This document shows positions 39,079 through 48,390 of a stretch of 64,000 bases of DNA, one piece after another (position 1 is the first letter of the stretch; each line of letters opens with the position of its first letter). A program made the position numbers and the translations under genes. The DNA is from Pseudomonas sp. PH1b (GTDB lineage Bacteria; Pseudomonadota; Gammaproteobacteria; Pseudomonadales; Pseudomonadaceae). The DNA is taken from contig NZ_AYMU01000002.1 in the NCBI RefSeq assembly GCF_000633395.1, positions 601,394 to 665,393 of the forward strand. The letters are read 5' to 3'. Under the pieces are notes generated by a model. That model searched no databases. It was not told where the DNA came from and saw nothing but the letters and a program-made list of their open reading frames with translations.

Positions 39079-39150
39079 CCCCGCAGGAGCTGGCTTGCCA
39101 GCGAAGAGGCCGGCAAACCCGCCTTCGCCGGCAAGCCGGCTCCTACAGGT
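39079..39150. repeat. REP pair upstream of the fpv operon
   Basis: GCAGGAGCTGGCTTGCCAGC and the inverted GCCGGCAAGCCGGCTCCTAC are separated by about 25 bases. Same family as the other REP pairs in the window. Confidence 0.9.
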
Positions 39151-39164
39151 GCTAGGCGCAAGGC

Positions 39165-39632
39165 TCAGCCGGCCTGCTGCTGAAACATCTCCCGGGCTCG
39201 TCGGCTGATTTCCTCGGTGCTCAGTTCTTCCTTGCGGCTGGCCAGGAACCACACATGCCCGAAAGGATCCCGCAGGCTGCCGCTGCGGTCGCCGTAGAAC
39301 TGGTCCTTGACCGCCGACACCTCGGTGCCGCCCGCGGCAATCGCCTGGGCAAAGCGGCTGTCGACATCTTCCACATACAGGTGCAGCCCGACTGAAGTCT
39401 TGTGGGCTTCCGGGCTGCCCATCGGGGTTTGTTCGCACGGGCTGCCGAGCATGATGGCCGAGCCGCCGATGCGCAGTTCGGCGTGGCCGACGCTGCCGTC
39501 GGGCATGTCCAGGCGCATGATCTGCACCGCGTCGAAAGCCTTCTTGTAGAACTCGATGGCCTCGGCGGCGCGCTGGATGCCCAGGTAGGGGGTGACGCCG
39601 CTGAAGCCTTCGGGAATGGGGTTGACGCTCAT
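39165..39632 (-). CDS. VOC-family (glyoxalase/PhnB-like) protein
   Basis: Cytosolic 155-residue protein of the vicinal-oxygen-chelate fold, of the PhnB-like group. Blocks: VTPYLGIQRAAEAIEFYKKAF, DGSVGHAELRIGG, and DQFYGDRSGSLRDPFGHVW, where His/Glu residues could bind metal. AAGGAG lies seven bases before ATG 39632. Enzymatic substrate unknown; such proteins are often annotated as glyoxalases without evidence of that activity. Confidence 0.88.
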   Translation of the reverse strand: MSVNPIPEGFSGVTPYLGIQRAAEAIEFYKKAFDAVQIMRLDMPDGSVGHAELRIGGSAIMLGSPCEQTPMGSPEAHKTSVGLHLYVEDVDSRFAQAIAAGGTEVSAVKDQFYGDRSGSLRDPFGHVWFLASRKEELSTEEISRRAREMFQQQAG

Positions 39633-39761
39633 CGGGGTTCTCCTTGCTCTTGTTGTTGGGCGGGGATCGAGCAGGTTTCACTCTATACCCGGGATCCGGG
39701 GGCGCTTGAGCGGGCCGACGAGGTGTTGTCCAGGCAACAGCGGCCTGTTGCGGGCCCCTTC

Positions 39762-39998
39762 GGTGAGCCAGCTGGACCTGGCCTGGGTCTTCGCCAACCA
39801 CGCCCTTAAAGCCGGGATCGATACCGACAGCGCGTTGATCGTGGAAAGCGCCAGGACCTGTACATCGCATGGCTGGTGGCGCGCCCGGGCAACCGCGACG
39901 GCTCGTGGATCCCCTGGCTGGCCAAGACGCGGGATTCGGACGCCGGGGGGGCGTTCATCCTGACCCGCTGCACAGGGCAGATAGCCTCGGGTCATTGA
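39762..39998 (+). pseudogene. Decayed MetQ/NlpA-like lipoprotein, C-terminal remnant
   Basis: The plus strand reads LDLAWVFANHALKAGIDTDSALIVESA in one frame, and after a one-base slip at about 39854 continues as DLYIAWLVARPGNRDGSWIPWLAKTRDSD...AFILTRCTGQIASGH and a stop. Together this is the C-terminal third of an NlpA/MetQ-type methionine-binding protein, whose usual ending has the same order (N-ALxAG-D-ALIxE, then xVARPxNRD). The frameshift and the absence of the N-terminal two thirds show that the gene is dead. Confidence 0.65.
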
Positions 39999-40060
39999 GG
40001 CACGTCAGCGCCGACGACGCCCTTGGCTCATGGGCTGGGCGTCGCGGGCGGTGGATCGGT

Positions 40061-41395
40061 TCAATGGCGTTGTTGCAGGGTCTGCCGCTGAACCTCGCGG
40101 TGGTCTTCCAGTTGCACTTCCTTGAGGGGCACGGCGCCCACGGCCAGGGCCTTTTCGATACTCAGGTCGTCTCCCTGGGCGGCCAGCAACTTCTGCAGGC
40201 GCTGGAATTCGCCGCACCAAATGGTCTCGATGTCCTGGTCGCGTCCCTGATCGCGCTGGGCGCTGAGGGCCACGGCGCGCACTTGCAGGCGACCATTGTC
40301 GGCGTTGCCTCCGACCTCCACGCCATAGCCCGGGGTGGCGCTCTTGCGCAGTACCACTCGGCCGTCCCGGGCCCAGGCGGTGGCCATGCCTTCGCGGACT
40401 TCATAGCCCAGGCTGCTCAAGCCTTCGAGCACTGCCTGGCGGCGGGCCAGGGCCGCTCGCTGTTGCAGCTCGCTCTCGATCATCGCGCTGAAACGGGTGA
40501 TCAACGGCTCCACGGGCGCCATGTTGGCCAGGTTGCAGTGCTCGGCCTCGGCCAGCGATTGAGCGGCGGCATCCCCGAGCAAGGTCGCGGCTTCGCTCGC
40601 CAGTTCCTGGAGGCGGGCCAGGCGAGCGCGGCGTTGCTGGCTGTCACGGGTGGCCTGGGCCAACTCCAGCACCAGGCTGTCCAGCAGCAGGTTGCGCTGC
40701 TGGGTGCGAGTCTCGGCATCGATCTGGCGCAACTTGAGCAGGTAGGGTTCGGCGCTGGCCCGCTGGTCCAGGGTCAGCAACTGGGCAATGTGCTGCTCGA
40801 TGCGCTCCAGCCGCGGTTCGGCCTGTTCATGGGCTGCCCGCCATTGCGCCAGGGACTGGGGCGCGGGATCTTCCTGCAGGCGCTGGGCCAGTTGCAGCTG
40901 GGCCTGGCTCAGGCCCGGTTGTTCGGTGGCGGCGCTGAGGCTGGCGAAACCCTGGGCGAGGATTGACTCGACCGCCTCAGTGGATTGGCCGTCGGCGATT
41001 TCCTGCAACTGCTGCCGCAACTGGGGGCTGATCGGCCTTGCCTCCAGGGCGCCCAGCAGGGTCGTGGCATTTTCCCGCTGGCGCCGGGCCAGTTGCCGCT
41101 GTTGCGTGGCCTGTTGGACTGCTCGGGTTTCCCGCTGCTGCAGGTCGTCCTTGAGAAACTCGATTTCGATCGGCACCTGGCGCTGCAACTCCTGCAGGCG
41201 ATCGGCGTCGATCAGGCTGCGCAATTGCTCGAAGCGAGCCTGGGTCGCCGCCTGTTCCTCTGCGCTCAGTTGCCCCAGGCGCTGGCCCTGTTGTTCCCAG
41301 CGGGCAATCGCCTGTTCCAGGCGCCGCAGATGGCCGGCGCAGATCTCGAGGATTTCTTCGCGGGTAACGATACGCACCACTTTCGGGCCGCTCAT
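40061..41395 (-). CDS. Coiled-coil protein, last gene of the four-gene cassette
   Basis: A 444-residue cytosolic protein without a known catalytic motif. It opens with MSGPKVVRIVTREEILEIC, then has long charged, Gln/Arg/Leu-rich helices predicted by eye to be coiled coils (~20-130 and ~200-330), and ends in a compact domain with GYEVREGMATAWARDGRVVLRKS. ATG 41395 overlaps the stop of the giant helicase gene by four bases (ATGA), so the two are translationally coupled. Structurally it looks like an adaptor, oligomerising or sensor subunit for the upstream enzymes. No symbol or function is known to me. Confidence 0.8.
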   Translation of the reverse strand: MSGPKVVRIVTREEILEICAGHLRRLEQAIARWEQQGQRLGQLSAEEQAATQARFEQLRSLIDADRLQELQRQVPIEIEFLKDDLQQRETRAVQQATQQRQLARRQRENATTLLGALEARPISPQLRQQLQEIADGQSTEAVESILAQGFASLSAATEQPGLSQAQLQLAQRLQEDPAPQSLAQWRAAHEQAEPRLERIEQHIAQLLTLDQRASAEPYLLKLRQIDAETRTQQRNLLLDSLVLELAQATRDSQQRRARLARLQELASEAATLLGDAAAQSLAEAEHCNLANMAPVEPLITRFSAMIESELQQRAALARRQAVLEGLSSLGYEVREGMATAWARDGRVVLRKSATPGYGVEVGGNADNGRLQVRAVALSAQRDQGRDQDIETIWCGEFQRLQKLLAAQGDDLSIEKALAVGAVPLKEVQLEDHREVQRQTLQQRH

Positions 41396-44300
41396 GGGGT
41401 GTTCTCCGTGTCCAGCAGCGCTTGGGGTTGAGTCGCCGGCTCGGCACTGGTAGCCGGGCTCAGGGCTCGCTCGATGACCGCTTGCAGGCGGCTGCGCTCG
41501 GCTTCGCCGTCCTGGTACCAACCCTGGGACGAGACCCGGTGCAGGTGCGGGATGGCCCGGCCCAGCACCGACGGCCGCCAGATTTCCCGGGAGCGGGCGC
41601 GGGCCAGCAGGCCGTGGCGCGGGGTGTCGCATTCGATGCCCAGGGCATAGAGCCCGGTGTCGGGGTGCTCGATGGCAAAATCCAGGCCGAAGGCATCGCC
41701 TTCGTTGGCGCTGACCGGGTTCCAGCCCAGGGAGCGGATAAAGGCCGCCACCGCCTCGGTGAAGCCATCGCTGTGGGCGGTGTGCTGGGCACGCAGGTCC
41801 TGGCGCTCGGTGACCAGGCGCCCGAGCAGTTGCTGGCCGCTGCCGAACTCTCCGGCGGACAGGGCACGGGCGTACTCCAGGTAGCCTTGCAGGTAGTCCC
41901 GCGGGCTGGCGGGCGGGCGTTGGGTGGTGAGCATGTCGGAGATGTCGGCGATCGGCATCGAGGTGATCATCACCACCTTGCGCCGGGCGCGGGTCACCGC
42001 CACGTTGAGCCGGCGCTCGCCACCGGTTTGCCCCAGCACCCCGAAGTTGCGCCGGAAGCTGCCCTGGCTGTTGCGGCCGAAGGTCGAGGAAAACACGATG
42101 ATGTCGCGCTCGTCGCCCTGGACGTTCTCGACGTTCTTGACGAACACCGACATGTCTTCGCCATCCTCGCTGCGCTCGCGCTCCTGGCTGTAGGCGGCGC
42201 GGAACACAGGGTCCTGCTCGGCACGCAGTTCCAGGCGTTCCTCGATCAGGTCGGCCTGCTTGCGGTTGAAGGTCACCACCCCCACTGACGGTCGCTCGGC
42301 GTACGGCGTCTGCCAGAGCCCGGCCAGGTAGTCCACCACCCGTTCGGCCTCGTCGGGGTTGATCTGTTGCTGGTAGACGCCGTCCACGCGGATCAGCTCC
42401 AGGGGCTTGATGGCGAGGATATTGGCCTGGGGATGACGCACCGGAATGCTCAGGCGGTTGCCATAGAACGAAGCGTTGGAAAAACCGATCAGCTCGCGGT
42501 AGGCCGAGCGGTAGTGGATCTGCAAGGTGGTGGCGGGCAAGGCGCTGCGGGCCAGTTGCAACAGGTCCGGGCAGTCCTTGATTTCCCGGCGGTTCCAGGT
42601 GTCTTCGAAGGCTTCGCGCTGTTCCTCGTCGGCCTCGGCATCCGGTTGTTCACCGTCGAACAGCTCGGCCTCGTCGCTTTCCACCCGGCTGGAGAAAAAC
42701 GCCGTGGGCGGCATTTGCTTCTCGTCGCCGCTGACCACGGTGATCCGGCCCCGGTACAGGGTGGGCAAGGCGAACTCCACCGGCATCTGCGAGGCCTCGT
42801 CGTAGATCACGATGTCGAACAACCCGGGCTTGAGCGGCAACACCCGGCTGGCCACGTCCGGGTTCATCAGCCACACCGGCCGCAGGCTCATCAGCCCCAG
42901 GCCCGCGCCCATCTCCATGAATTCCCGCAGCCTTCGCGAACGGCGCCCGGTCAGGCGGGTGACGTCTTCCCACTGCTTGCGGGTGCCCAGGCGCGCCAGG
43001 TCGATGCCTTCGCTGAGCAGTTGACGGTTGAGGGCGCGCATCTGGGTGTCGGCCTGTGCCAGGCTGCTGATCTTCGCCGCGGTTTCGTTCTGTTCCAGCA
43101 TCAGTTCCGGGCGCTGCTGCTCCATCTGGCGTTTCCAGCCCAGGCGCGCTTCGCGGTTGAGCATGCGCCGGACCGTCCCTTCCAGCTGCTCGGCAGGGAT
43201 CGTATCCAGGGTGTTCTGGTAGTCCCGCAGCACCGCCAGCAGGTCCAGGTCTGCGGCCGACAACTGGCTGGCGCGCGCGCGGAAGGCCTGGTAGGCCGGC
43301 AGGCTCGGCAAGGCCTCGCGCAGTGGCTCGAGGGTCGGCTGATTGCCCTGGTTGAGGTCCACCCGTTGCTGCAGTTGGTCCAGCAGGTCCGGTTGCAGCC
43401 ATGGGCTCAGGCGTTGCAGGGCGTTGCGGCTGTCCTGGCGCACGCTGTGGCGGATAAAGGCCGCGTCGTAACCGGCCAGCAGGCTGTCCAGGGACTGGCG
43501 TTCACCGCTCAGCGCCACGGCGTCCACCTGTTCGACCCGGGGCGCTTCGGCCAGGGCCAGGGCCAGGGCGCGGATCTCCTCCAGTTGGCCAAGGTCCTGG
43601 CGTACCTGGGGCAGCAGCCCGGGGCCGCAGTCATCGGCCACGGCCTCCAGGGCCAATGGCTGATGCAGCTGTTGCAACTGGCTGCGCAATGGCCGCCATT
43701 GGCTTTCCAGCAGGGCCGCCGCGAGCAGTGCGGGCAGGCCCGATGGCTCGGCGGCCTGGCCCTGTTCGGCGAGAAACCCCAGCAACTGGCGCTGGCGCAG
43801 CAGCCGCAAGGGGTTGAGGCGAGCCAGCCAGGAGCGGGCCTGGATCACCTTGCGGGCCCGCTGCTGCAGGGTGCGCAACTGGGAAGCGCTCAAACGGCTC
43901 AGGCCAGGGGCCAGGGCCTGTTGATGAACCGTCGTATCGCATGCTTCCAGTTGCTGCTGGAGCGCTTGCAGGGCCTGGATCAGCCCGTTGCCTTCAGCCG
44001 CTTGGCCGGGCTGCTGGCGAAACAGCGGCAGCCAGCGCGCCAGTCGCTGGCGGCGCTGGTCGTCCAGGCCCAGCAGGTTGTGCACATGGCGTTCGAGCCA
44101 GGCGCGATAAGGCGCGGGGTCGTCGACTTCAAAGCTGGCGGGGTGCGCCTGCAGGGTTTGCAGGCGCCGGGTTTCGCAGTCCAGCAGGCGCTGCAAGCCT
44201 TCGCTGAAGGCTTGCAGGGTCGCCGGGTCGGTGGGAAAGGCCTGGAGCCTGGCCAGGGCGCTGTGCTCGTAGCGGGCCGGCAGCCACAGGCGTATCAGCG

Positions 44301-47300
44301 GCGCGCAGGCTTCCTCCAGGCGGGTCAGGTCGGCGATGTCGAGACCGGCCAGATGCTCGCGCAAGACCGGGACATCCAGGGCCGGCGGGCCCTGTTCCAG
44401 GCCGATCAGTTCGCCGATCAACTGGCGATAGCTCAGGCCGCTGTGCTCATCGACCCGATGCAGGCTCTGGTGGAAGCGGTCCAGTTCCCCCTCCAGGGCC
44501 TCGATCCGCGCCGCCAGGCGCTCACGCTGACGCAACCAGGGTTGCTCGGGGGCCTCTTCCTTGAACAGGGCTTCGAGTTGCTCACGGACGCTGCGGATCA
44601 CCGGCTCGCGGTCGCGGTTGATGTCGTTGAGCATCACCACCCGGTTGCCCAGGCCCTCGGCCACTAGGCGCTTGTGCACCACTTCCAGGGCCGCGTGCTT
44701 CTGGCAGACGATCAGCAGGCTGCGTTGGCGGCCGATGGCGTCGGCCACCATGTTGACGATGGTCTGGCTCTTGCCGGTGCCCGGAGGCCCCTCCACCAGC
44801 AGCCCGGGCGCCTGGCGGGCCTGCAGCACCGCAGCCTCCTGGGACGGGTCGCTGGCAACGGTGAAGAAGCGCTGCAGTTCCGGCACCGCTTGCGGCGCGT
44901 CGACACCGGCGCTGTCGCTGCCGGCCTGCAGGCGCAGGGCGGTCTCCAGCCCGGTGCCGCCAGGGGGCAAGGCCTTGAGCTGGCGCAGGTCCTCGCCGAT
45001 GGCCTGGCCCATGAAGGCAACATGAAACAGCACCCCGGCACAGGCCAGTTGATCCTGGTAGGGCTGCACTTCGGTGGACGCCGCGGGCAGGTTGGCCAGT
45101 ACCCGGGAACGCGGTGTCGCCAGCATGCCGAAGGCATCCATGACATCGGCGGCCTTGAGGGCCGAACGTCCCAGCACTTCATCGGCGGCCTTGCGCCAGA
45201 CCTTGGCGGCGTCTATTCCCAGCAGGGTGTCGAGCCCCGGGTTGAGGCGCACTTCCTCGCGCTCGCTGTCGAACACCAGGGCCACTTTGCCCCGGCTGCC
45301 GACTTCCAGCACCAGCTTGATCGGCCACAGCAGCAGCGGGGCGATCCGCGTGCGGGTGGTGCCCCGCGGGTCCCGGGTCAGGAGGAAGGGAAACCCCAGG
45401 TACAGGCCGTCGATGCCGGTGTCGCGCTTGTACAGCGAGCTCTGCCGGTACAGGCTGTTGAGCCGCAGTTCCAGCTGCGGGTTTTCGCCGAAGCACGCAG
45501 GGTCGAGGCTGATGGGCTGGGCGTTGCGTGCGACCAGGTGGTCCAGCAGTGCCGGAGCCGGGCTGCGCTCACTGTGCAGTTCGTGGAGATCGACCCGGGC
45601 GGTGGTCTTGCCGATGCTCATGCGCACCAGGGGCCCGCGCAGCACCACGCTGGCGACCTTTTTCTCGAAGAAATCGAGAATCTGCGAAACATAGTGCTGC
45701 TTCTGCGGCTCCAGCCATTGCTCGGTGCCAATCGCCAGCAGCACCAGGGCCTTGGCCAGGGGCATGCGCCGCTCCAGGCGGAACTGCTCGGCCCAGTCAT
45801 CGACAACGGGCACGCCGCAGCGGGCGAAACCGCTGATGCGCTCATCCACTTCCCGGTACAGGGCCGGGCGCGGCAGGCTCAGGAGGTTGCGGGCCGCCAC
45901 GGGATCGAAGCTCAGGACCACGGCTTCCCGGGCCAGGGTCGCGGCCTCTTCGAGGATCGCGTCCACCGAGCGGAACTGGCCAATGGCGGCGCTGAGCAGC
46001 ACGATCAGGTCTTCTTCGCTGATGGCGCGGCGGTCGGACAGGGACAAGATGCCGTTGTGCTCGCTGTCGGGCAGCAGGCGCTGGCGCTCTTGCCACTGGG
46101 CGGCCAGGCGCGCGCGGGAGCTGGACAGCAGGTAGATGCGCAGCTGGTCTTCATCCAGCTCGATGCCCTGGTGCTGGGCCCGCTGGCGCACCTGCTGCTC
46201 CCGCAGCTTGAGCCGGGACAGCCAGTGTTCGGTTTCCAGGCGTTCGAGCAGGTCCGGCGCCGGACCGCTGATCAACCGGTAGCCTTCCAGGGGATGTTCC
46301 AGCAACCAGCCGGGGGTGACGATTTCGCCGCGCAGGATCAGCGGCATTTCCGGGTTCAGCAGCTTCAGCGCCAGCATCAGCCGGGTGTCGTCCTCCAGCC
46401 CTTCGTGCTGGGCCACCTGGCGCAGACCCGCCAGTTGCCGTGCAGAGGCCCCGGCCTGTTCGGCCCAGGTGACGATCACTCCCCGCAGCAGATGATCCAG
46501 GGCCTGGGGCCAGTGTTCGGCCTCGGCCGCCGCCAGGGCGAACAGGCTTGGCCGGCGCAGGCGCCGATTGCCCAGGGCGATGGTCGCGCCTTGGTCGGCG
46601 TCCTCCTCGCTGGTGGCCGAACTCGGCGCGCTGGGGCTTTCGCCCTGCAGCCAGGCCTGGACTTGGGGCCATTGCCAGCGTTGGTGCCGGTCACGGGCCA
46701 GCAAGCCGCGCAGCAAGAGTTCCTGGCGCGGGTCGAGGTCATCCGGCAGCAGCACGCCGTTGGCCAGGACGTGAATCAGGTAGGCGTTGGCGTTGATCCC
46801 GGCAAAGCAGGCGCCCTGGGTCAACTGCTCCAGCAGGATCATCCCCAGGCTCCACCAGTCGGAAGCTGCGGCCACCCCGCCGGCGATGGCTTCCGGGGCC
46901 ATGTAGCGGCTGGTTTCCAGCGGCGAGACGATGTCCAGGTCGAACTCCGACAGGCGCGCCGAGCCAAAGCCGCTGATCACCAGGTCCAGGGGGTCGCGGC
47001 TGCGCACCAGCAGGGTGGCCGGGCGCAGGTCGCGGTGGCGCAATCCGGCCTCGCTGAAGGCATGCAGGGCCTGACCCAGTTCACGGACGATGTGCTGCAC
47101 CGCGGCCGTGTCATGCAGGACGTTGCCCAGGTCCGCCAGGGTGCCGCCGGTGAGTTCCTCGGCGACTTCAAAGGCGCGCTCGTCCCAGCGCCCGGTGAGG
47201 ATGATTTGCGGTACATGTTCCCGGGGCAGGCGCTTGAGGGCCTCGTACACCGAGGGGTCGGGTTCGGCGCCGGCCTGATAGAGGGTCAGGACCGCCTGGT

Positions 47301-47730
47301 GCCCGCTCTCCCGCTGCTCGGCGAGAAAGCGTTCGCGCACGGCGGTGCCGCTGATCTGGCGCAGCAGGCGCCAGCCTTCGATCACTGTCTCGCTGTCGCT
47401 GTCACTGTCGCTGGTTGGTGCTTGGGCAACCGCCGGTGCGGGTGGCTGCTCACCGGGGGCCGCCGGATCGGCGCCACACTCCAGGCACATCAGGTCGCCC
47501 GCGGCCATGGCGTGACCGTTGGCACAGAGCAATGCCGGTTCGCTGTCCTGCACGGCAGCAGGCTGCTGTTCGAGCACTTCTTGGGTGACCACCGGCTGCG
47601 GCCGCCAGCCCTGCGGGTGAATCGCCACCGTGGACAGTTCCCAGCCGCAGGTTCGGTTGTCCACGCGGCCTTCGCAGAAGATTTCGGCCAGGGAGCGTTC
47701 GGTCTGGCAATTGGGGCAAAAACGTATCAT
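41392..47730 (-). CDS. Giant zinc-ribbon/pseudokinase/SF1-helicase/nuclease fusion
   Basis: A 2112-residue multidomain protein. Order: N-terminal zinc ribbon (CPNC at 5-8), second ribbon CANGH..CLEC (~68-85), protein-kinase fold (~105-370) with HRDLRPATLL (~230) but GFG instead of DFG; a long helical/DUF4011-like middle; UPF1-type superfamily-1 helicase with Walker A GPPGTGKSQ (~981), a coiled insertion, DEASQMP (~1643), SGDEKQMPP, and late motifs VQGDERDIIVFS and NVAVTRARR; C-terminal Vsr/MTES_1575-like nuclease with DFAIEHPDTG and ALGIECDTPRHG (~2020-2035). It would act on nucleic acid with ATP. The helicase plus kinase plus nuclease layout recalls Mokosh-type defence proteins, but the nuclease type and partners differ. 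The preceding gene ends 15 bases before. Confidence 0.85.
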   Translation of the reverse strand: MIRFCPNCQTERSLAEIFCEGRVDNRTCGWELSTVAIHPQGWRPQPVVTQEVLEQQPAAVQDSEPALLCANGHAMAAGDLMCLECGADPAAPGEQPPAPAVAQAPTSDSDSDSETVIEGWRLLRQISGTAVRERFLAEQRESGHQAVLTLYQAGAEPDPSVYEALKRLPREHVPQIILTGRWDERAFEVAEELTGGTLADLGNVLHDTAAVQHIVRELGQALHAFSEAGLRHRDLRPATLLVRSRDPLDLVISGFGSARLSEFDLDIVSPLETSRYMAPEAIAGGVAAASDWWSLGMILLEQLTQGACFAGINANAYLIHVLANGVLLPDDLDPRQELLLRGLLARDRHQRWQWPQVQAWLQGESPSAPSSATSEEDADQGATIALGNRRLRRPSLFALAAAEAEHWPQALDHLLRGVIVTWAEQAGASARQLAGLRQVAQHEGLEDDTRLMLALKLLNPEMPLILRGEIVTPGWLLEHPLEGYRLISGPAPDLLERLETEHWLSRLKLREQQVRQRAQHQGIELDEDQLRIYLLSSSRARLAAQWQERQRLLPDSEHNGILSLSDRRAISEEDLIVLLSAAIGQFRSVDAILEEAATLAREAVVLSFDPVAARNLLSLPRPALYREVDERISGFARCGVPVVDDWAEQFRLERRMPLAKALVLLAIGTEQWLEPQKQHYVSQILDFFEKKVASVVLRGPLVRMSIGKTTARVDLHELHSERSPAPALLDHLVARNAQPISLDPACFGENPQLELRLNSLYRQSSLYKRDTGIDGLYLGFPFLLTRDPRGTTRTRIAPLLLWPIKLVLEVGSRGKVALVFDSEREEVRLNPGLDTLLGIDAAKVWRKAADEVLGRSALKAADVMDAFGMLATPRSRVLANLPAASTEVQPYQDQLACAGVLFHVAFMGQAIGEDLRQLKALPPGGTGLETALRLQAGSDSAGVDAPQAVPELQRFFTVASDPSQEAAVLQARQAPGLLVEGPPGTGKSQTIVNMVADAIGRQRSLLIVCQKHAALEVVHKRLVAEGLGNRVVMLNDINRDREPVIRSVREQLEALFKEEAPEQPWLRQRERLAARIEALEGELDRFHQSLHRVDEHSGLSYRQLIGELIGLEQGPPALDVPVLREHLAGLDIADLTRLEEACAPLIRLWLPARYEHSALARLQAFPTDPATLQAFSEGLQRLLDCETRRLQTLQAHPASFEVDDPAPYRAWLERHVHNLLGLDDQRRQRLARWLPLFRQQPGQAAEGNGLIQALQALQQQLEACDTTVHQQALAPGLSRLSASQLRTLQQRARKVIQARSWLARLNPLRLLRQRQLLGFLAEQGQAAEPSGLPALLAAALLESQWRPLRSQLQQLHQPLALEAVADDCGPGLLPQVRQDLGQLEEIRALALALAEAPRVEQVDAVALSGERQSLDSLLAGYDAAFIRHSVRQDSRNALQRLSPWLQPDLLDQLQQRVDLNQGNQPTLEPLREALPSLPAYQAFRARASQLSAADLDLLAVLRDYQNTLDTIPAEQLEGTVRRMLNREARLGWKRQMEQQRPELMLEQNETAAKISSLAQADTQMRALNRQLLSEGIDLARLGTRKQWEDVTRLTGRRSRRLREFMEMGAGLGLMSLRPVWLMNPDVASRVLPLKPGLFDIVIYDEASQMPVEFALPTLYRGRITVVSGDEKQMPPTAFFSSRVESDEAELFDGEQPDAEADEEQREAFEDTWNRREIKDCPDLLQLARSALPATTLQIHYRSAYRELIGFSNASFYGNRLSIPVRHPQANILAIKPLELIRVDGVYQQQINPDEAERVVDYLAGLWQTPYAERPSVGVVTFNRKQADLIEERLELRAEQDPVFRAAYSQERERSEDGEDMSVFVKNVENVQGDERDIIVFSSTFGRNSQGSFRRNFGVLGQTGGERRLNVAVTRARRKVVMITSMPIADISDMLTTQRPPASPRDYLQGYLEYARALSAGEFGSGQQLLGRLVTERQDLRAQHTAHSDGFTEAVAAFIRSLGWNPVSANEGDAFGLDFAIEHPDTGLYALGIECDTPRHGLLARARSREIWRPSVLGRAIPHLHRVSSQGWYQDGEAERSRLQAVIERALSPATSAEPATQPQALLDTENTP

Positions 47731-47745
47731 CGGTAACGGTTCCGG

Positions 47746-48390
47746 TTAACGGCGGCGTGAGGTGTGGGCACTGATCTGCAGTTGATGGCCCTGGTTGTGG
47801 AGCAGGTCGCGCAGGCGCAGTACATCGTCCCGGCGCGGGATTCCGGCCATCCAGATGCTGCCATCGTCGTCGAACATCAGGTCCAGGGCCCGGTCTTCGG
47901 CTTGCAGGGGGCGCTGGTAGGCAGACAGGCGCTGGCGGCCCAGCTCGGTCAACAGGACTAGGCGCTGATTGTCGCTGCCCCGTAGGACCAGCGTTTGCGC
48001 CTGTTGTTGCTCGAACGGGTCGCAGATCAGCGCATCCAGCAGGCCGTCGGCTTGGTGCAGGAGCGGCTGCAGGCGTTCCAGGGGATGGCCGCTGTAGGCC
48101 AGGATGTCCACCGGGGTGCGCTGGCGCAGCCCTTGAAGCAGCGCCAGCAGGGCGTCGGGCTGATCGAAGGGTTCGCCGCCGGACAGGGTGATGCCCTCGG
48201 CCTGGGCCAGCCAGGGTTGCAGGTCGTGCAGCAGTTGTTGCAAGGGCAGCGGCTGCTTGCCCGGGCCCCAGGTGTCCGCGGAAATACACCCCGGGCAGCG
48301 GATGCTGCAGCCCTGGAACCACAGGCCCAGGCGTTGCCCCGGCCCCAGGGTGGTGACCGGGAAATGGACCCGCGACAGGCTGATGTTCAC
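47746..48390 (-). CDS. NrdG-like radical SAM protein
   Basis: A 214-residue radical SAM enzyme of the single-domain NrdG/activating-enzyme type. The 4Fe-4S cluster is held by Cys28, Cys32 and Cys35 (GCSIRCPGC) and SAM contacts are suggested by TLSGGEPFDQP. A C-terminal part has MFDDDGSIWMAGIPRRDDVLRL. GTG 48390 overlaps the stop of the AAA+ gene (GTGA). NrdG normally activates an anaerobic ribonucleotide reductase, but no nrdD is nearby, so here it probably acts on another protein or a nucleotide within the cassette. Confidence 0.85.
   Translation of the reverse strand: MNISLSRVHFPVTTLGPGQRLGLWFQGCSIRCPGCISADTWGPGKQPLPLQQLLHDLQPWLAQAEGITLSGGEPFDQPDALLALLQGLRQRTPVDILAYSGHPLERLQPLLHQADGLLDALICDPFEQQQAQTLVLRGSDNQRLVLLTELGRQRLSAYQRPLQAEDRALDLMFDDDGSIWMAGIPRRDDVLRLRDLLHNQGHQLQISAHTSRRR

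Noticed and set aside
42367..44667. A 766-codon plus-strand frame in the same gene
   Set aside because: Antisense shadow of the helicase core, no start signal, no family resemblance.
44674..47736. A 1020-codon plus-strand frame opposite the giant helicase gene
   Set aside because: Low-complexity Gln/Gly/Ala/Val-rich product typical of antisense shadows; the minus strand has clear zinc-ribbon, helicase and nuclease motifs.
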